A stretch of 64,000 bases of DNA, taken from Allacma fusca (taxonomy: Eukaryota > Arthropoda > Collembola > Symphypleona > Sminthuridae). The stretch lies in assembly GCA_947179485.1 (NCBI GenBank), contig OX359249.1, positions 37,310,250 to 37,374,249 on the forward strand. Reading direction: 5' to 3'. Made by a program: the position numbers and the translations under genes. This document shows, one piece after another, positions 10,759-23,101 of the stretch (the first letter of the stretch is position 1; each line of letters begins with the position of its first letter). The notes beneath the pieces were generated by a model, which saw only the letters and a list, made by a program, of their open reading frames with translations, did no database searches and was not told where the DNA came from.

Positions 10759-12385
10759 GCGTATCAATGGTCAGCAAATGGCTTTAAGGGGTCGAGGTTT
10801 GGGAGGTGGTATCAAAAAATGATACCAGGTAAAATAGTATCATTTGTGCTGTAACAATCAGCAGAATTTGATACCTGTTTACAAACTTCGCGTACTCCTG
10901 GTCGGGCCGGCTCGCTGTTACGGTGAAACACGATTAATGCAATTGTGAGTCACAATTTGTGACTTACCGATTGCAGTACTTTGTTATAATGATATCCAAG
11001 GTACAGAAAATAGTCAATAAAAATAATGCATTCGAACCAGAATACATATTTACATATTTTGGATAGATATTAGTGGAAATGTACATAGGCCAGCTCGTTC
11101 ACAAAAATGAAACGTGCATGCATATGACATGCCTATGCCTATGACCTGAGCAATTGGCACTGTGAGTCATAGAGGCTACATAGGTACAAACTAAAGGACA
11201 CGTTGCTTGATTTGCAATGATTATGTTCTAATAAGCAAATATTTGAGCGACAAGTTTAGAGTAAGAATAATTACAGGTAGTACATTATTCTGTGGGAAGT
11301 TGATAAGTAGGCACTTCCGGAACTTTAGCAACCGATCGATTGCAATTTGCAACTATAGAATAGCATTCACTTCCACTGATACAATTGTACAACAAGACTG
11401 GTTGTTGAAACCAAAAAATGAGCAAATTTGACTCGAATTCACAAGGTGTAGAGATTTAAACTATTAATGAAAAATATCTGCGAGATATTCTGGGTACTAA
11501 TTTTGAATCAGCGGTGACCGCTAAGAATGTTGAAAGCCGTAGTGGATCTAGCACGGGTTTTAATGAAGAAGCGGTCATTGGAAGGCATATTAGAAAAACA
11601 ACTTTAAGTTACTGGGAGCACTCGAACATTACGCATAATCTTATTACTTAATATTACTTATGGTCATGTATGTACATAGTATAGTAACATTCTAGACATG
11701 TAGTTGTTGTTGGTACGGTCAACAATACAGATACCTATAAATCGACTTGAATCCGGAACAACACACGGTCGATCCTTATCAGTATTTGCCGAAGGCGCAA
11801 GCCGAGGTTCAAGCCCTTTAGTAAATATAGATTTGGGACCGTACCTCTACACCACAAAAATAATCGTGCCGAGCATTCGAACATGGCAGTTATATTTGGA
11901 GCCTACTGAATGGAATGGACAATTTTTTCCTTTTTATACTTTTACAGCCACTGCAAAATAATGCAACAAAAGCGTGTTGTATTTGCAAGTTTAGTATATT
12001 CACATTTCCACAAATGTAAATTAGAAAATTACCACTGACTTTCATTTGGGGTTTGTTCTTTCGAAGTTTTTAGTAGTGCAATAATGTGATTTCAATGGCA
12101 AGCTAATGAGAACTGCCGCTGAGACTCTTAGAGTAATTACAATGTTTTTAATTCTCACTAGAGTAACTAGTTGCACTTAGTTACTAATTTACTACTGTTA
12201 CAGGAGACTAGAATGGAAGCAGCTTTTTAGTTTTTTAAGCTGTACAGTTTGTGTGCGTTCATGCATCAAATTTTGATACCATTCATAAATCTGAAGGGCG
12301 AACAAGCATCAATTTGTGATACCTTGGTATCATACCAGTTCCGTAGTGCTTGCCTCCCACCAGTTTTTAGCCTGTCCCTTCGTAA

Positions 12386-12454
12386 GGTATCAAAGGTATC
12401 AAAATTAAAAAAGAGCGATGGTATCAACTTTTGATATGATACCGACATACTATG
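12386..12454 (-). repeat. Right terminal inverted repeat of hAT element
   Basis: Its reverse complement begins CATAGTATGTCGGTATCA and matches the left arm at 67 of 69 positions. Confidence 0.85.
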
Positions 12455-12462
12455 GCTCCCGG
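12455..12462. repeat. Right target-site duplication of hAT element
   Basis: GCTCCCGG, identical to 10682-10689 and directly adjoining the right terminal repeat. Confidence 0.85.
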
Positions 12463-14314
12463 TAGCAATATACGAATAGCCATGCTGCACAAATGCAGAA
12501 GGTGCACATTTTTGTACAGAAATTTATTGTGGATATAATGGTATTTCTTTCCAAAGGATTCGGTTCATAAACATGAGATAGTTTTTGTAACTAAAAATAA
12601 GTCAGAAATAAACGGAGTAACTGAAGAGGAGCCACTACTTCGTCTACACGAAGTTTGGACCTGCTTAACTCGATTGAACCGTGAGGATAGGATGTGATAT
12701 ATGAATTTCTTGCGATTATGAACGGGGGAAGACTTCCTTCACCTGTGATATGTATTCCTGGGGCAACATGGGATTCCATTGCTGAAGAATCCCGAAAAGT
12801 CATTGACCCCAATAAGTCCCCTTTCTTCATGACCGTGTCCCCGTGCATGAAAGCAAAAGCGATCCAAAACTTTAGCTAGACAACAGAATTGGAAAAGCTG
12901 TAATAACATTTGACTGGGATGACACAACGCTATGCTGTATCCAGTGTTTTTTGAGCTAAGGGGGTTGAACAAATTATGAGAAACAAACAGAGGAAATTGA
13001 ATATTTTTGACCGCTGCCCTATCGACGGGCTAGAAGAAAATGTTTTGACGCACGCTGTACATACTCACCAAAATTGACATACGAGTTTAAAATAAAATAC
13101 AATTAATACGGCATTGGAAATTTGTTTCGAAATCGATTTGGGGAAGACCCTCTGTAGATGTAACGCAATGTAAGTGGTAGATGGTAGCTAAGTCGTTAAC
13201 CAAAGGAAAAAGTAGTTGAAAATTGGCAGTATCTCATAGTATACTTACTGCGGAGACTTAAAATGTAAAATGCTTGTAAAATTTTCTGAAATATATTTTG
13301 GTCTGAAAATTACAAAACCCTAGATAACTAACATTCGGGGAATGGGTGGAAAAATTCAAAAATGTCCTATTTTGAGGGTCTGGTAAAAGCATAAGTTTTT
13401 TAAACTGATTTTTTCACATCCGAAAAAAAAGTACTAGACTCTTAGCGAATCTCCATCAAAACATCTTTATGAAAATGATCACAGGTGAGGAATTTTTGAA
13501 AAATATTATATTATATATTATTTGGAAGTGGAACAGAACCAACCAAATTTTTATCACTTCTGAAAAAATGTGCACCAATTTCGTGCATAGCACTTCCTTA
13601 GGCACCATAAATAAATTCATTACTACATATCTAGAACTAGAGAATTTTAGCTTCATTTATTCATTGTCAGTCATATATCCACAACGTGCTATACAATCAC
13701 CTTTTTTAAATAAAGCTCTTTACGCATAAATGACTGATAATACAGAGGTATAGACAAATTATGGACAAAAAAAGGGCTGGAGTTGGTATAAAAACGTGTT
13801 GGGGCTATGTTGTTCATAATTACTACTACAGGGAATATAGTTACGCAACAATAATAGTATTGCATTTAAACACTTTTTCAATAATTGTCATATCTAAATA
13901 TAATGATAATTTTTGGACAGATCATGTCAGAACATCAGAAATTCAATCAATTAAATGATTAATTGCTGTAAACAGCCTCGCATGTCTCTGGGAGTAGTCA
14001 TTGGTTGATACACAATCACGTTTTTTATTAAATACAGAAACATTTGAATTTATTCCTTCTCTAGGTAGTTTTTGACATCATGCCAGCTACTGTTATCATA
14101 ATCCTTATATACATATCGAATGAATACGCTGACAACGATTAGAGCTTAAATATTTTTGCAATGTCCGGATAAAATACGGATATAGGATAAAAGACAAAGA
14201 TTGGAGATGAACATTTCAATTTACATTAAATGAGCAATGTATATGTGCGAAAAAATATTATGTAATGGAATGACAAACTTCACAAATGAGAACTGATAAC
14301 TGAAGTTCGGCAAA
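12463..14314. other. No supported gene
   Basis: One plus-strand frame at 12694-12879 (61 codons) has protein-like composition and could be a decayed exon or transposon remnant; I do not recognise it. The segment 13380-13960 is very AT-rich. The 3' end of the CTP synthase transcript probably reaches into the right edge, below 14315. Confidence 0.4.
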
Positions 14315-17300
14315 TCACTGATTGCTGTACGACAACTTCCTGGCTCTACATTTTTTATCGCTAGCCAAATAGCTCTCTAACTGTCCCGACGAAGCCAATA
14401 AAAGTCCCATGTACGGCGGAGAGGGTCTTAACGGTCGGCTTAAATACTCCGGATGAAACTGGACACCTACATAATACGGATGACCATCTAATTCCATCGC
14501 CTCCATGCGCTGACCTGTTTCATCTTTCCCTATAATGAATCAGAACTATTAACATCTTACAAAAAGAGTATACTTCTCCGCAGTAGTTATATTAGTTCTT
14601 ACCAACAAATTTAAGCCCGGCAGACTCTAACTCCAGCACGTATTCTGGATTAACTTCGTAGCGATGACGATGACGTTCCTCTATTTCATCATCACCCCCA
14701 TACAATTCCTCTGTGGAAAAATGAAGACAGTTAAATGTATTCTCAGAATAAATTACATTTAACAGCGAATCGCGGTTATTTACTTAAAATGGAGGCCTTT
14801 CCGGGCTGGAAGATGGTCACACGCCTACCCAGTCGCATTGTTCCACCCATGGTTCCAGTATTGTGCTCAGGCATATCTATCACTAAAGGCTTCACAAATT
14901 CTGGATCAAACTCAGTTGATGTAGCGTTTTCAATATCGAGAACGTTCCTATAAAAACATATTATTATTTAATTAACTAGAGGTGACAGGTGACACTCCAT
15001 AACGTGTCATAATAGTTTGAATGAAAAATTAGGGTAAAAAATTACTTTGTTACCTCGCAAATTCTATAACTGCAGTTTGTAACCCAAGGCAAACTCCTAA
15101 ATACGGCTTCTGGTTAGTCCTGCACCAGTTAGCCGCCAAAATTTTGCCTTCCACGCCACGTTTTCCGAATCCTCCCGGGACGATAACGCCACTGCAAGAA
15201 ACAGAATTGTTAAAAATAACATAATATTTAGTTTATATACACATTTTAGTTGTTTAATTTGATCGAACTATTAGACCAATTATATTAATGACGTACTCTG
15301 CTCCACATAACTCTTTCCAAGCATCATGATACTTAACCGGCTCTTCATTTTGACGAAACTTCTCGAGATCCTCAGCATCAATATACTAAAAAAATTATGA
15401 CACAATGATTATCCAGACTTTACCCCTCAGCACTGCATTTATATTTAACGTGCAAATATTGAATTGACACCACTTTCACTTATTTCAGTCATCTTAATTA
15501 GTCTGACAGACACATACTGCATGTACCTGAATTTAACGTAATAAAAACAAAGACTCTCAGTCGTTATTCAGAAAGTGAATCCAATTACTATTTCCGTACA
15601 CCTAGCAAACTAGCATACAAAATCTGTACAATACAGGAAAATCTGGTTATAACGGAATTCTCTCTCATTATACCGGTCACTCCCTTGTCCATCCCAGTCA
15701 AAAGATCTTATATTAGCATATAACGTCCCCATATAAAGGAATATGTTTATACCGGACAAAAATCCACATTCCATTGTTATAAATAGATTTTCCTGCACAT
15801 TAAATAATCATGAACTTCCTCACTTTGAGTATTAACTTTCTATTGGCTTCCAACGCAGCATGTCGGAGAGCTTTAGTAACGGAAGCGTAAGAATCTTCAA
15901 ATCTCGTGTATTTCCCAACCAGAGCGATAGTGCAGCAAATGGAAAGACTCTCATGCCTAAAAGGTATTATAAATAAAAGTTCAGAGACAAGGACAGTAAC
16001 AAAAATAATTAAAACAGTATTTTCAAAACAGATTCTGACATACCAGTGTCAATACTGATCTATACATTAGATAAATTTTGATATTCAGGAAAATTTAATA
16101 TATATTACCTTTCAGCTAGTGATTTCCATTTTGCCATAAATTGCGGAGGCGCTTCATATGGGACATCTAAGTTTGTTCGTTCCCTTATTACTTTTAAGAA
16201 TCCTTGCTCTTCCAGCAGAAGTGGTACACGATAAATGGAAGTGCAATCGTGAATAGAGATTACCTGCAAAATGTACAGTAAGTTGCTAATTGTAAGTCTT
16301 AATATTTTAATTATTTTAATACGGAATGATAATTAAATAATATCCATTGCTAAATTAACCTGATGAGGTGCCACGTGACAAAAATTGGTTATCTTTGCTA
16401 TTACATCCGGACCAATACGATTTTCCGACCTGCAAACTACCACGTCCGGGGACAGACCTAATCCCCTAAGTTCTCTAACACTGGCTTGAGTTGGTTTCGT
16501 TTTTTGCTCTCCTGTGGATCTCGGCTATTATAAAAATATAATTAAAAAGGAGAACTTCGAACAAGTATTTAGTAAATTCATTTAAAAGTCGCATACCTGC
16601 GGAATCAATGATACATGAACGACAAAAAAATTTTCTCTTCCAACTTTAAACTGGAATTGTCTAAACGCCTCAACGAAGGGCATCCCTTCAATATCTCCAA
16701 TAGTTCCTCCTAGTTCTAATATACAAACCTACAATACAAAATAATTGTATGCTTCAAAACTCCTTGACAATGCAATGCAGCAAATTTCTTCATTTAGAAC
16801 ATACTTCAGGCTCAACATTATCCGTTGTAACTGGTCTCTGAGATTCCCTTGTAACCCATTCCTGAATGGCATCAGTAATGTGAGGAACAACTGTTCAAAA
16901 GATTTAAGATAAATCCCAACGAAACTCCATAGCAGTTTATTACACCAAACAATGTTCACTATTTAAATCTCACCTTGAACCGTTTTCCCCAAATAATCTC
17001 CTTTCCTCTCCTTGTTGATTACATACTGATATATTTTCCCAGTCGTGATGTTGTTATCAGAATGAAGTGTGACGTCCAAAAAGCGCTCATAATTTCCAAG
17101 ATCAAGATCCACCTCCCCACCGTCATCAAGCACATACACTTCTCCTAATAGAGTCATAAACACAAGAAAGCATCACCATAACACGTCTAAAACTACATAA
17201 TACTTAAAAATATTGATTCTTTGCATAGTCTCCCTCCATACCATGCTCATACGGGGAAAAGGTTCCTGCGTCAATATTAATATAAGGGTCAATCTTAATC

Positions 17301-17407
17301 GCCGTCACATGGACTCCACAGCACTTAAGAATGGTCCCAATCGATGAAGCAATAACTCCCTTCCCAATTCCGCTGATCACTCCTCCAGTAATTAGTACAT
17401 ACTTCAT
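14315..17407 (-). CDS. CTPS1: CTP synthase
   Basis: Makes CTP from UTP, ATP and glutamine in the cytosol, the last step of pyrimidine nucleotide synthesis. Twelve exons (high to low): 17407-17242, 17144-16974, 16890-16805, 16728-16597, 16524-16360, 16263-16109, 15956-15824, 15385-15297, 15191-15054, 14947-14784, 14710-14603 and 14529-14315. They total 573 residues, close to the usual 590. The N-terminal synthetase domain opens with [17 protein letters not shown] (P-loop) and has [11 protein letters not shown] and LDLGNYERF. The glutaminase domain has the nucleophile in [11 protein letters not shown] and the His/Glu pair in GVQFHPEY. The C-terminal tail is shorter than in vertebrates. A TTTCAG acceptor 12 bases before the ATG implies a spliced 5' UTR. 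Animals may have one or two CTPS genes, so the symbol denotes the family. Intron 7 holds a small inverted-repeat element. Confidence 0.97.
15634..15795. mobile_element. Small pogo/Tc1-like MITE in a CTP synthase intron
   Basis: A 162-bp unit whose ends read CAGGAAAATCTGGTTATAAC and, in reverse complement, CAGGAAAATCTATTTATAAC (18 of 20 match). The left flank is TA; the right flank is CA, so a TA target duplication would have one change. The CAGG terminus and the TTATAACGGA and TATACCGG words inside recall pogo/Tigger-derived elements. It has no coding capacity and lies in the sense-neutral intron between exons 7 and 8 of the gene. Confidence 0.6.
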
Positions 17408-19489
17408 TTTAATACTTATCTGAAATCCAAGACCAAAAGAAACATTATCTATATTATTACATTATAACGCCACAAAAATCCTCAAGAACGTACTCCGTAT
17501 TTCTATAAACCCAATTCGCCCCAGTGCTTAATACACAGCTTCACCCGACTTCGGACCGAGTCGGTACAACGCTTGCAAAATCACATTTACAATTTAGCCC
17601 AATAAAATAAACCCCTTACAATTCTGTCTCAATTACGATTCTTCCGACCTCGCATAATTTCAACTAAAAATACAAGAACCAGTTAACAGTCTAAAAATAC
17701 TACATCTATTTATACTTTCACTACAAAAGGGCTACCATCCCGTTCAAAATTTGAGGGATTATTTTCAATGTCACATACCAATCAAATACATACACAATAC
17801 ATACTTGTTCAAGTACTACATCCTTTCTTACTACTGTATATCAACGTTTTTTACACATACCTATAGACATATTATATAGTAACCGGGACGAAGGAATGAC
17901 AACACGGCTAAGAATTTGAGACCGAAATCTGACTTACCTTCAAATAGGAACGTTCAACGTTACCTCTCAGTAATTCCACCAAAAATAATATTGTCAACAC
18001 TGAATTAAAAAAATAATCTAGACACAAATGACATACTTGTATAAAAGTACATTTAAAAAAATCAACTCTTGACACTATATCCACCTCCACACAAAAAACC
18101 TAGCAGTGAAGTGGAGATGGAGAGAGTAAGTTTATAATCGGTGGATTAGAATTTACTGCAAGACATTATTATGTACTTGCTCATTGCACTTGACGGCAAC
18201 GGCTTGCAACTTGCAACACATGGGAAACGCGAAACAGGAAGGAGCACCGTAAAGCCCAACTATATCCAGGAGCTGCGCATCGGTATACTGTAATCCTTGT
18301 ATCTTAATTCAAGGAGTTATTGAATATTGATTGCTCAAATTACCGCCATTTCTTCGCTCTCCTATAGACAGCATGCTATTTGGTTCGTATTGCCATGCCA
18401 CATGTAAAGTATACAACCAACCTGAGCCTGAGCCTCCTCATGGTGTGCTGTTGCTCTGCTCGAGGCTGGATCTCTAACTAGTTAGTGTGTATAGTCAGGA
18501 GTGTATTTGTGCATTCTCAATTCTCATCTTTGATCAAAAACATTAGAATTTTATTATCTCATTAAATTCTCAATTTACTAGTTTCGCAAATAGTTTTACT
18601 GCTTTACGTAAATTCTTTAAATTGAATCTGCACTGCGGCTATTTGTTATGGTAGACAAGTATGTGTTCGGGATAAGTGTTTGGAATGAGCCTTTGAGTAA
18701 TTAAAGTGTAATAGAAGTTAAGTGTGCAAAGTTGTCTTGCCGGTTGTAATATTTAGTTAATGGTGCCATAATTATTTGAGGGAAGGACATTCAATAGTTA
18801 TTCGAAGTTACTAGTGTGGTTTGAAGTTAGCCGTCGAGACTGATTTCGGAAGTAATTCCTAGCGGTCTGAAGAGAGAAGTTTAGTATTTACAGGAAGTAT
18901 TTAATTTGGAAATTTGGAAACTGTTGGGAAACTAGGTGAGTCAGTTTACTACGTAAATTCAGGCGGTATAAATTATTATTAATAACAGTGTTTGTGGTTA
19001 ATAAGTATTGTGATTGTATTGAACGTTATTGACATGACTGTACTCGTGGGGAGAATGGGTGGAATTTTGGGCTTCTTGAGTAGTGAATCTGTATTATATG
19101 GCTTTGATGTTGAATGTGCGTGTTGAGTATTGCTTTGTGTAGTATAATTATGTATTTGAATGGCGTATTTTAATTTGACAGCTCTCATATAATTTGAACC
19201 AAGTCTGATCCTGCTTTTGAACCTGGTGTGTAGATACTTTTGTGTGTAGTGGCACTGACAGTGGTAGTGGCAGTGACAGGGAGCCTAAATTCGTGAGCTT
19301 ACAATTACCGGCGGATTAGTCTTTTTGTAATTATGTAGCAGCGTAAGTTTGGGTTTTAGTTTGTTGCTTGGTTGAAATTGTTTGAATTTAAAATTGTAAT
19401 TTTGAATGTGTACATTTACGTTGGGTTTGGTTGATTTGAAGCGTAAGGTCAGAAGTAATAAGGAGTGGGGGTTGTTGATTACAGGTATA
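17408..19489. promoter_or_regulatory. Head-to-head 5' region of CTP synthase and THUMPD1
   Basis: This stretch separates two start codons on opposite strands and holds their untranslated exons and promoters. On the minus strand an acceptor lies just above 17407. On the plus strand a donor (AACTAG followed by GTGAGT) at about 18934 pairs with the ACAG acceptor at 19481-19484, giving a non-coding first exon for THUMPD1. No TATA box is obvious. The core of both promoters is probably between about 18100 and 18600, which is inference. Confidence 0.5.
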
Positions 19490-21902
19490 ATGGGAAAATC
19501 GGATTCACCCTCAGCACCAAGTTTTAAATCGGGTGGGAAAAATAAGAGTAAATCAAAAATGTATTACCAGAAGCAGTCGCGTGGTCGTTGGAACAGTCAA
19601 GGAGGTGGTAAAAGTGGCAGTAGTCAGAAGACTGGGTTTAAGAGGCCGAGCAAGTTAGACTTTGGAATGAAAGGCTTCCTTTGTACAACTAACTTCAATG
19701 AGAAAAATGCAGTCAAAGAGGCTTACAATTTGTTGAATGAATACCACGATGACAATGATGAATTAACCGAGAGTTCAGGCCAACTAAACTTGTCAAAGTC
19801 GAAAATGGAGGAGTCGGGTACAGGCCAAAGTTTTATGAAGGGTGGGAGTGGAGGATCAGAAGAAGGCAAGGATGATTCCAGGGGTTCAGTTTCCCTTGAT
19901 GAACCCAATGATGTAAGTTACTCTTTGGTTGTGTTTAATCAGGAGTATTTACGTTAACTTATATGTATACTAGCCTACTTGGATATTTTTGCTGACGATT
20001 ATCCGTCTGCTAGCCTGGAACCCTTTGATTGTGTGGTCCTATGTAATTATTGAGATGAGATATGAAATCAAATATGATACCATGACTACTGTTCATGATA
20101 CATACCGTATCTTGATTTAGGGGTTGGTTGCGTAGGAACTCACTTTTAAAATGGTAATTATGGTTCAATAGTCCATGCGTGATGTCTTGTTACGAGGTCT
20201 CGTCATTTATTTCCAACTGTTGTTTAGGTAGATTCTTCTGCTTTATGTAACAAAATTAACTGCGTGGGCTGAGAGAAGTGAGAATGAGGAGGTAGTGCTG
20301 AAAGAAAAAATAATGGGTAGTCTAGCCTCGATTGGCATTTCGATTAATAATAATAATTTTGGAGTAATTTTATTCTTTAAACATCTTTTCATTACAGAAG
20401 AACAATTTTAGAATGAATGAGCGAGAGTGAGAGTTTTTGTATCACGAAAACATCATGGGCTCCTCACTAAAGTAGGAGTAGATTTGAGATCATTGGCTTG
20501 GATAAACAATTCAAATTAAATGTCTAATCATCAATTTTAATTCGTGCAGTTATGTTGATTACTTGGGGTAGTATATCATTTCAAGCTTGAACGTATTGCA
20601 AGAAGTGTTCCAATCATTCTTGTAGTTCAGTTCGTAAGGTTTAAATTACTACCTATGGTTTCTCGTGTTAAAAATAGGGGAACTGGTTTTGTATTTTAAT
20701 GGTAGCTTTGAAAGCACGTAGATTTTAATGCTTCGAGTTTGTTTTTAGGCTCGTGTAGTAAATCAGTTTTAAGTATGTATGCATGAATTGACCTCTGAAC
20801 CTTAGTTATGGAAAGCCACATATTTACTGAATGACTTCATGAAACTTTCCAGGGCATAGCCGGGGACAACAAGAAAATTTCAGAGCAATCTGACGACGAC
20901 GATGTTGAGTCAGCCATTGCAGAGGAGATTAGTAGATTAAAGAGCTCTGAGGTGAAATACAAGTTCCAGTCTGTGGATACTGGTGTTCCGAACTTAATCT
21001 TCATCAATACGACAGTGAGTTTTATCGTCTCTCAACTCAAATATTTACTTAAGCAATCAACGTTTATTTAATCTATCCATGCAATATGATATTGTATTCT
21101 GAGACGTTGGAATGGAATGTGTCATATGATATTAAGTTCAGCATTTTCAGCGTATTATGCTGCTACAGCAGGTTCCATCTAATTACTACAGTTTACAGTT
21201 TGTTAGTTAAAACGAATTCGATTTTTTTAAATGTTTTTATAGATTGGGGATCCTGTGAAGTTGACAAATAGAATCTTGCAAGATTTGTTAGAAAAGAAAC
21301 AACAAAAATGTCGATTCTTATTGCGGATGATTCCTATTGAAATTACTTGCAGGGTACGGCTTTACACCTCATTTCATAACACTTCGAATTATGCTGTAAA
21401 AATCCGAAAATACATATATATGAATGTTCCCTTTTTGCAGGCTGACGTTGAAGAGATTAAAAAGGCGGCTGAGTTGATACTACCAAAGTATTTCAAGACT
21501 GGATTCAATTCGTTTCAAGTTGCGTATAAAAGTCGATACAATAATTCTATGGATCGTGGAGAGGTCATTAAAATAATTGCTGATGTTGTGATGAAAATTA
21601 ACTCTTTCAACTCAGTCAATTTAAATGAGCCAAAGTTTTCTATTGTAGTCGAAATAATGCGAGGACTTTGTTGTTTGGGGGTTCTACCAAAGTTCTTCGA
21701 GTATCGGAAGTATAACTTGATTGAAGTTGCAACTGTTAGTAAATCTGAAGCGCAGGCTGGCAACCAAGCTGTTGAATCAGTGCAGTCAGTTGTGAATGTG
21801 GAACAGTCAAAGTCTGAAGTTGAAAGTGATACTACGATGGATAAGCAGGTTGTAAAAACTACCGATGAAACGATTGATTCCACTCCGCAGGAAGAATCTT
21901 AA
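19490..21902 (+). CDS. THUMPD1: THUMP domain-containing protein 1 (tRNA acetylation adaptor)
   Basis: THUMPD1 (Tan1 in yeast) binds tRNA and helps NAT10/Kre33 place N4-acetylcytidine at position 12 of tRNA-Ser and tRNA-Leu. Four coding exons: 19490-19912, 20853-21014, 21243-21353 and 21441-21902; 385 residues. The start follows a 5' UTR splice junction. Residues 1-55 are basic and Gly/Ser/Lys-rich. The family block LDFGMKGFLCTTNFNEKNAV begins near residue 60, followed by YNLLNEY. An acidic linker precedes AIAEEISRLKSS and the RNA-binding THUMP domain: FRFLLRMIP-type sequence (here CRFLLRMIPIEITC), FKTGFNSFQVAYKSRYNNSM, then FSIVVEIMRGLCCLGVLP and a YRKYNL motif. The last 60 residues are Ser/Thr/Glu-rich and poorly conserved. 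An AATAAA signal lies near 22027. The unit is head-to-head with CTP synthase. Confidence 0.93.
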
Positions 21903-22414
21903 AAGAGTAGATAATCTCTCTTATTCCGACATTCATTAAAAAATTTCATTAAACGAATGAAAATGTTAAAATAAGCAAAGGTCCTCACCCGTATTTTGAT
22001 ATGATAACTATGAACAAGCAATGAATTAATAAAGCTTGCTCATTCACGTACAAGGAGTTTTCAAGGTTCATTCAACCTATTGCTTATGTGGCTATGATTA
22101 AATGCAAGTTCTTTTAAATCATAAAATGTTGCATGTTCACAATGAGGCATGCATTCACTCATTCCCCTTTGATACTAAGCGTATCACCATGTAAATGGTC
22201 TTGTCCTGGGACCTGGGATCACTAGATATTCTGAACCACATGCTACACTGAAACTACGCAGTGTTACGCGGACAGGATTCAGCAAAACCATTACATAGTC
22301 AACTAATACCAACCGTATCATAATGATCGGAGGATTTTCGAGTCTCTCTGTTTCTTCTTTCTTCACATCAATAGGTTAAGCGTAGCATATAAGTATGCAA
22401 CTACACAATTTAAT
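21903..22414. other. THUMPD1 3' region and spacer
   Basis: Holds the probable THUMPD1 polyadenylation signal near 22027. No further gene is seen. Confidence 0.5.
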
Positions 22415-23045
22415 GAACGATTTATTTCAGCTAGGGAAATGTAAACCACGTTGGTGAATTTTGCAATCTACCTGAAGAACTCTATGCTGTCATCCCCTGA
22501 TTAATTTCAGTGTATGTATACTTAAATTCTTAAAAAGAAAATGGTTCTAACAAAGAAAATATATGCCCAGACAACAATATTTTTCCTTTGTAACCCATAT
22601 ACCTTGGCGAAAAAAAAATCAATTTTGAATGAATATAACTTTGAAAAAAGTGCGAGTTTAAAAATGTTTTAATTTTGCAATAAAAAAATAATTCATTAGT
22701 TAAACTCAAAATCATAGTTCACAGTTTTCAAATTATGTAAATAATATCAGAATTTAGGGACAATCAGAAAATCTCCAGTTGCATGTAGTTTCTGCACAAA
22801 CTATTCTTAGTCATAAAGTCTCGTACTCGTACGACAGAGGTACTTACAAAATTTTTTAATAATAGATTAAAATGCTTAACATTGGGTAAATATACTCAAA
22901 TGTGCGTATAAGTCCAATGTAGTTATTAGTAGAATTGTATTGTGGTAGTGAGCTGTCCAGCAAAATTTCAGTTTAACGGTATATTCGGCTTTGAAACAAA
23001 ATTCGCCAACGTGGTTTATATTTCCCTAGCTGAAGTAAATTGTTC
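22415..23045. mobile_element. Non-autonomous inverted-repeat element (MITE-like)
   Basis: A 631-bp unit with 49-bp inverted ends: 22415-22463 and the reverse complement of 22997-23045. They differ at four positions and share the core CTTCAGCTAGGGAAAT or its close variant. The interior is AT-rich and non-coding. I could not find a clear target duplication, so the superfamily is open. The right end stops 56 bp before the start codon of the WD-repeat gene, so the element may provide part of that gene's promoter or 5' UTR. Confidence 0.7.
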
Positions 23046-23101
23046 CCTGGACTGAGTACATAAAAATAGTATTATAATAAAATAAGTCTATAGAACCCAT
23101 C

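Larger units (their letters stand above)
10690..12454. mobile_element. hAT-type DNA transposon, non-autonomous or decayed
   Basis: A 1765-bp unit bounded by 69-bp inverted repeats (10690-10758 and 12386-12454) that match at 67 of 69 positions. It is flanked by a perfect 8-bp direct repeat, GCTCCCGG, at 10682-10689 and 12455-12462. An 8-bp duplication with termini beginning CAGAG or CATAG is the signature of the hAT superfamily; P-type elements also make 8-bp duplications but have other ends. The repeats contain several copies of GATACC/GGTATC words, and more lie further inside, probably transposase sites. The interior has no full-length transposase frame. A coding-like stretch of about 60 codons lies near 11466-11650 and another of 85 codons at 11704-11961, neither of which I recognise. 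Confidence 0.85.

Noticed and set aside
11790-11830. A tRNA-like B-box word (GGTTCAAGCCC) that could mark a SINE
   Set aside because: No A box at the right distance, no cloverleaf, no poly-A or simple-repeat tail, and it is inside the hAT element.
22165-22345. Facing words ATGTAAATGGT and ACCATTACAT as possible inverted ends
   Set aside because: Matches are short and broken, with no duplication; probably chance.
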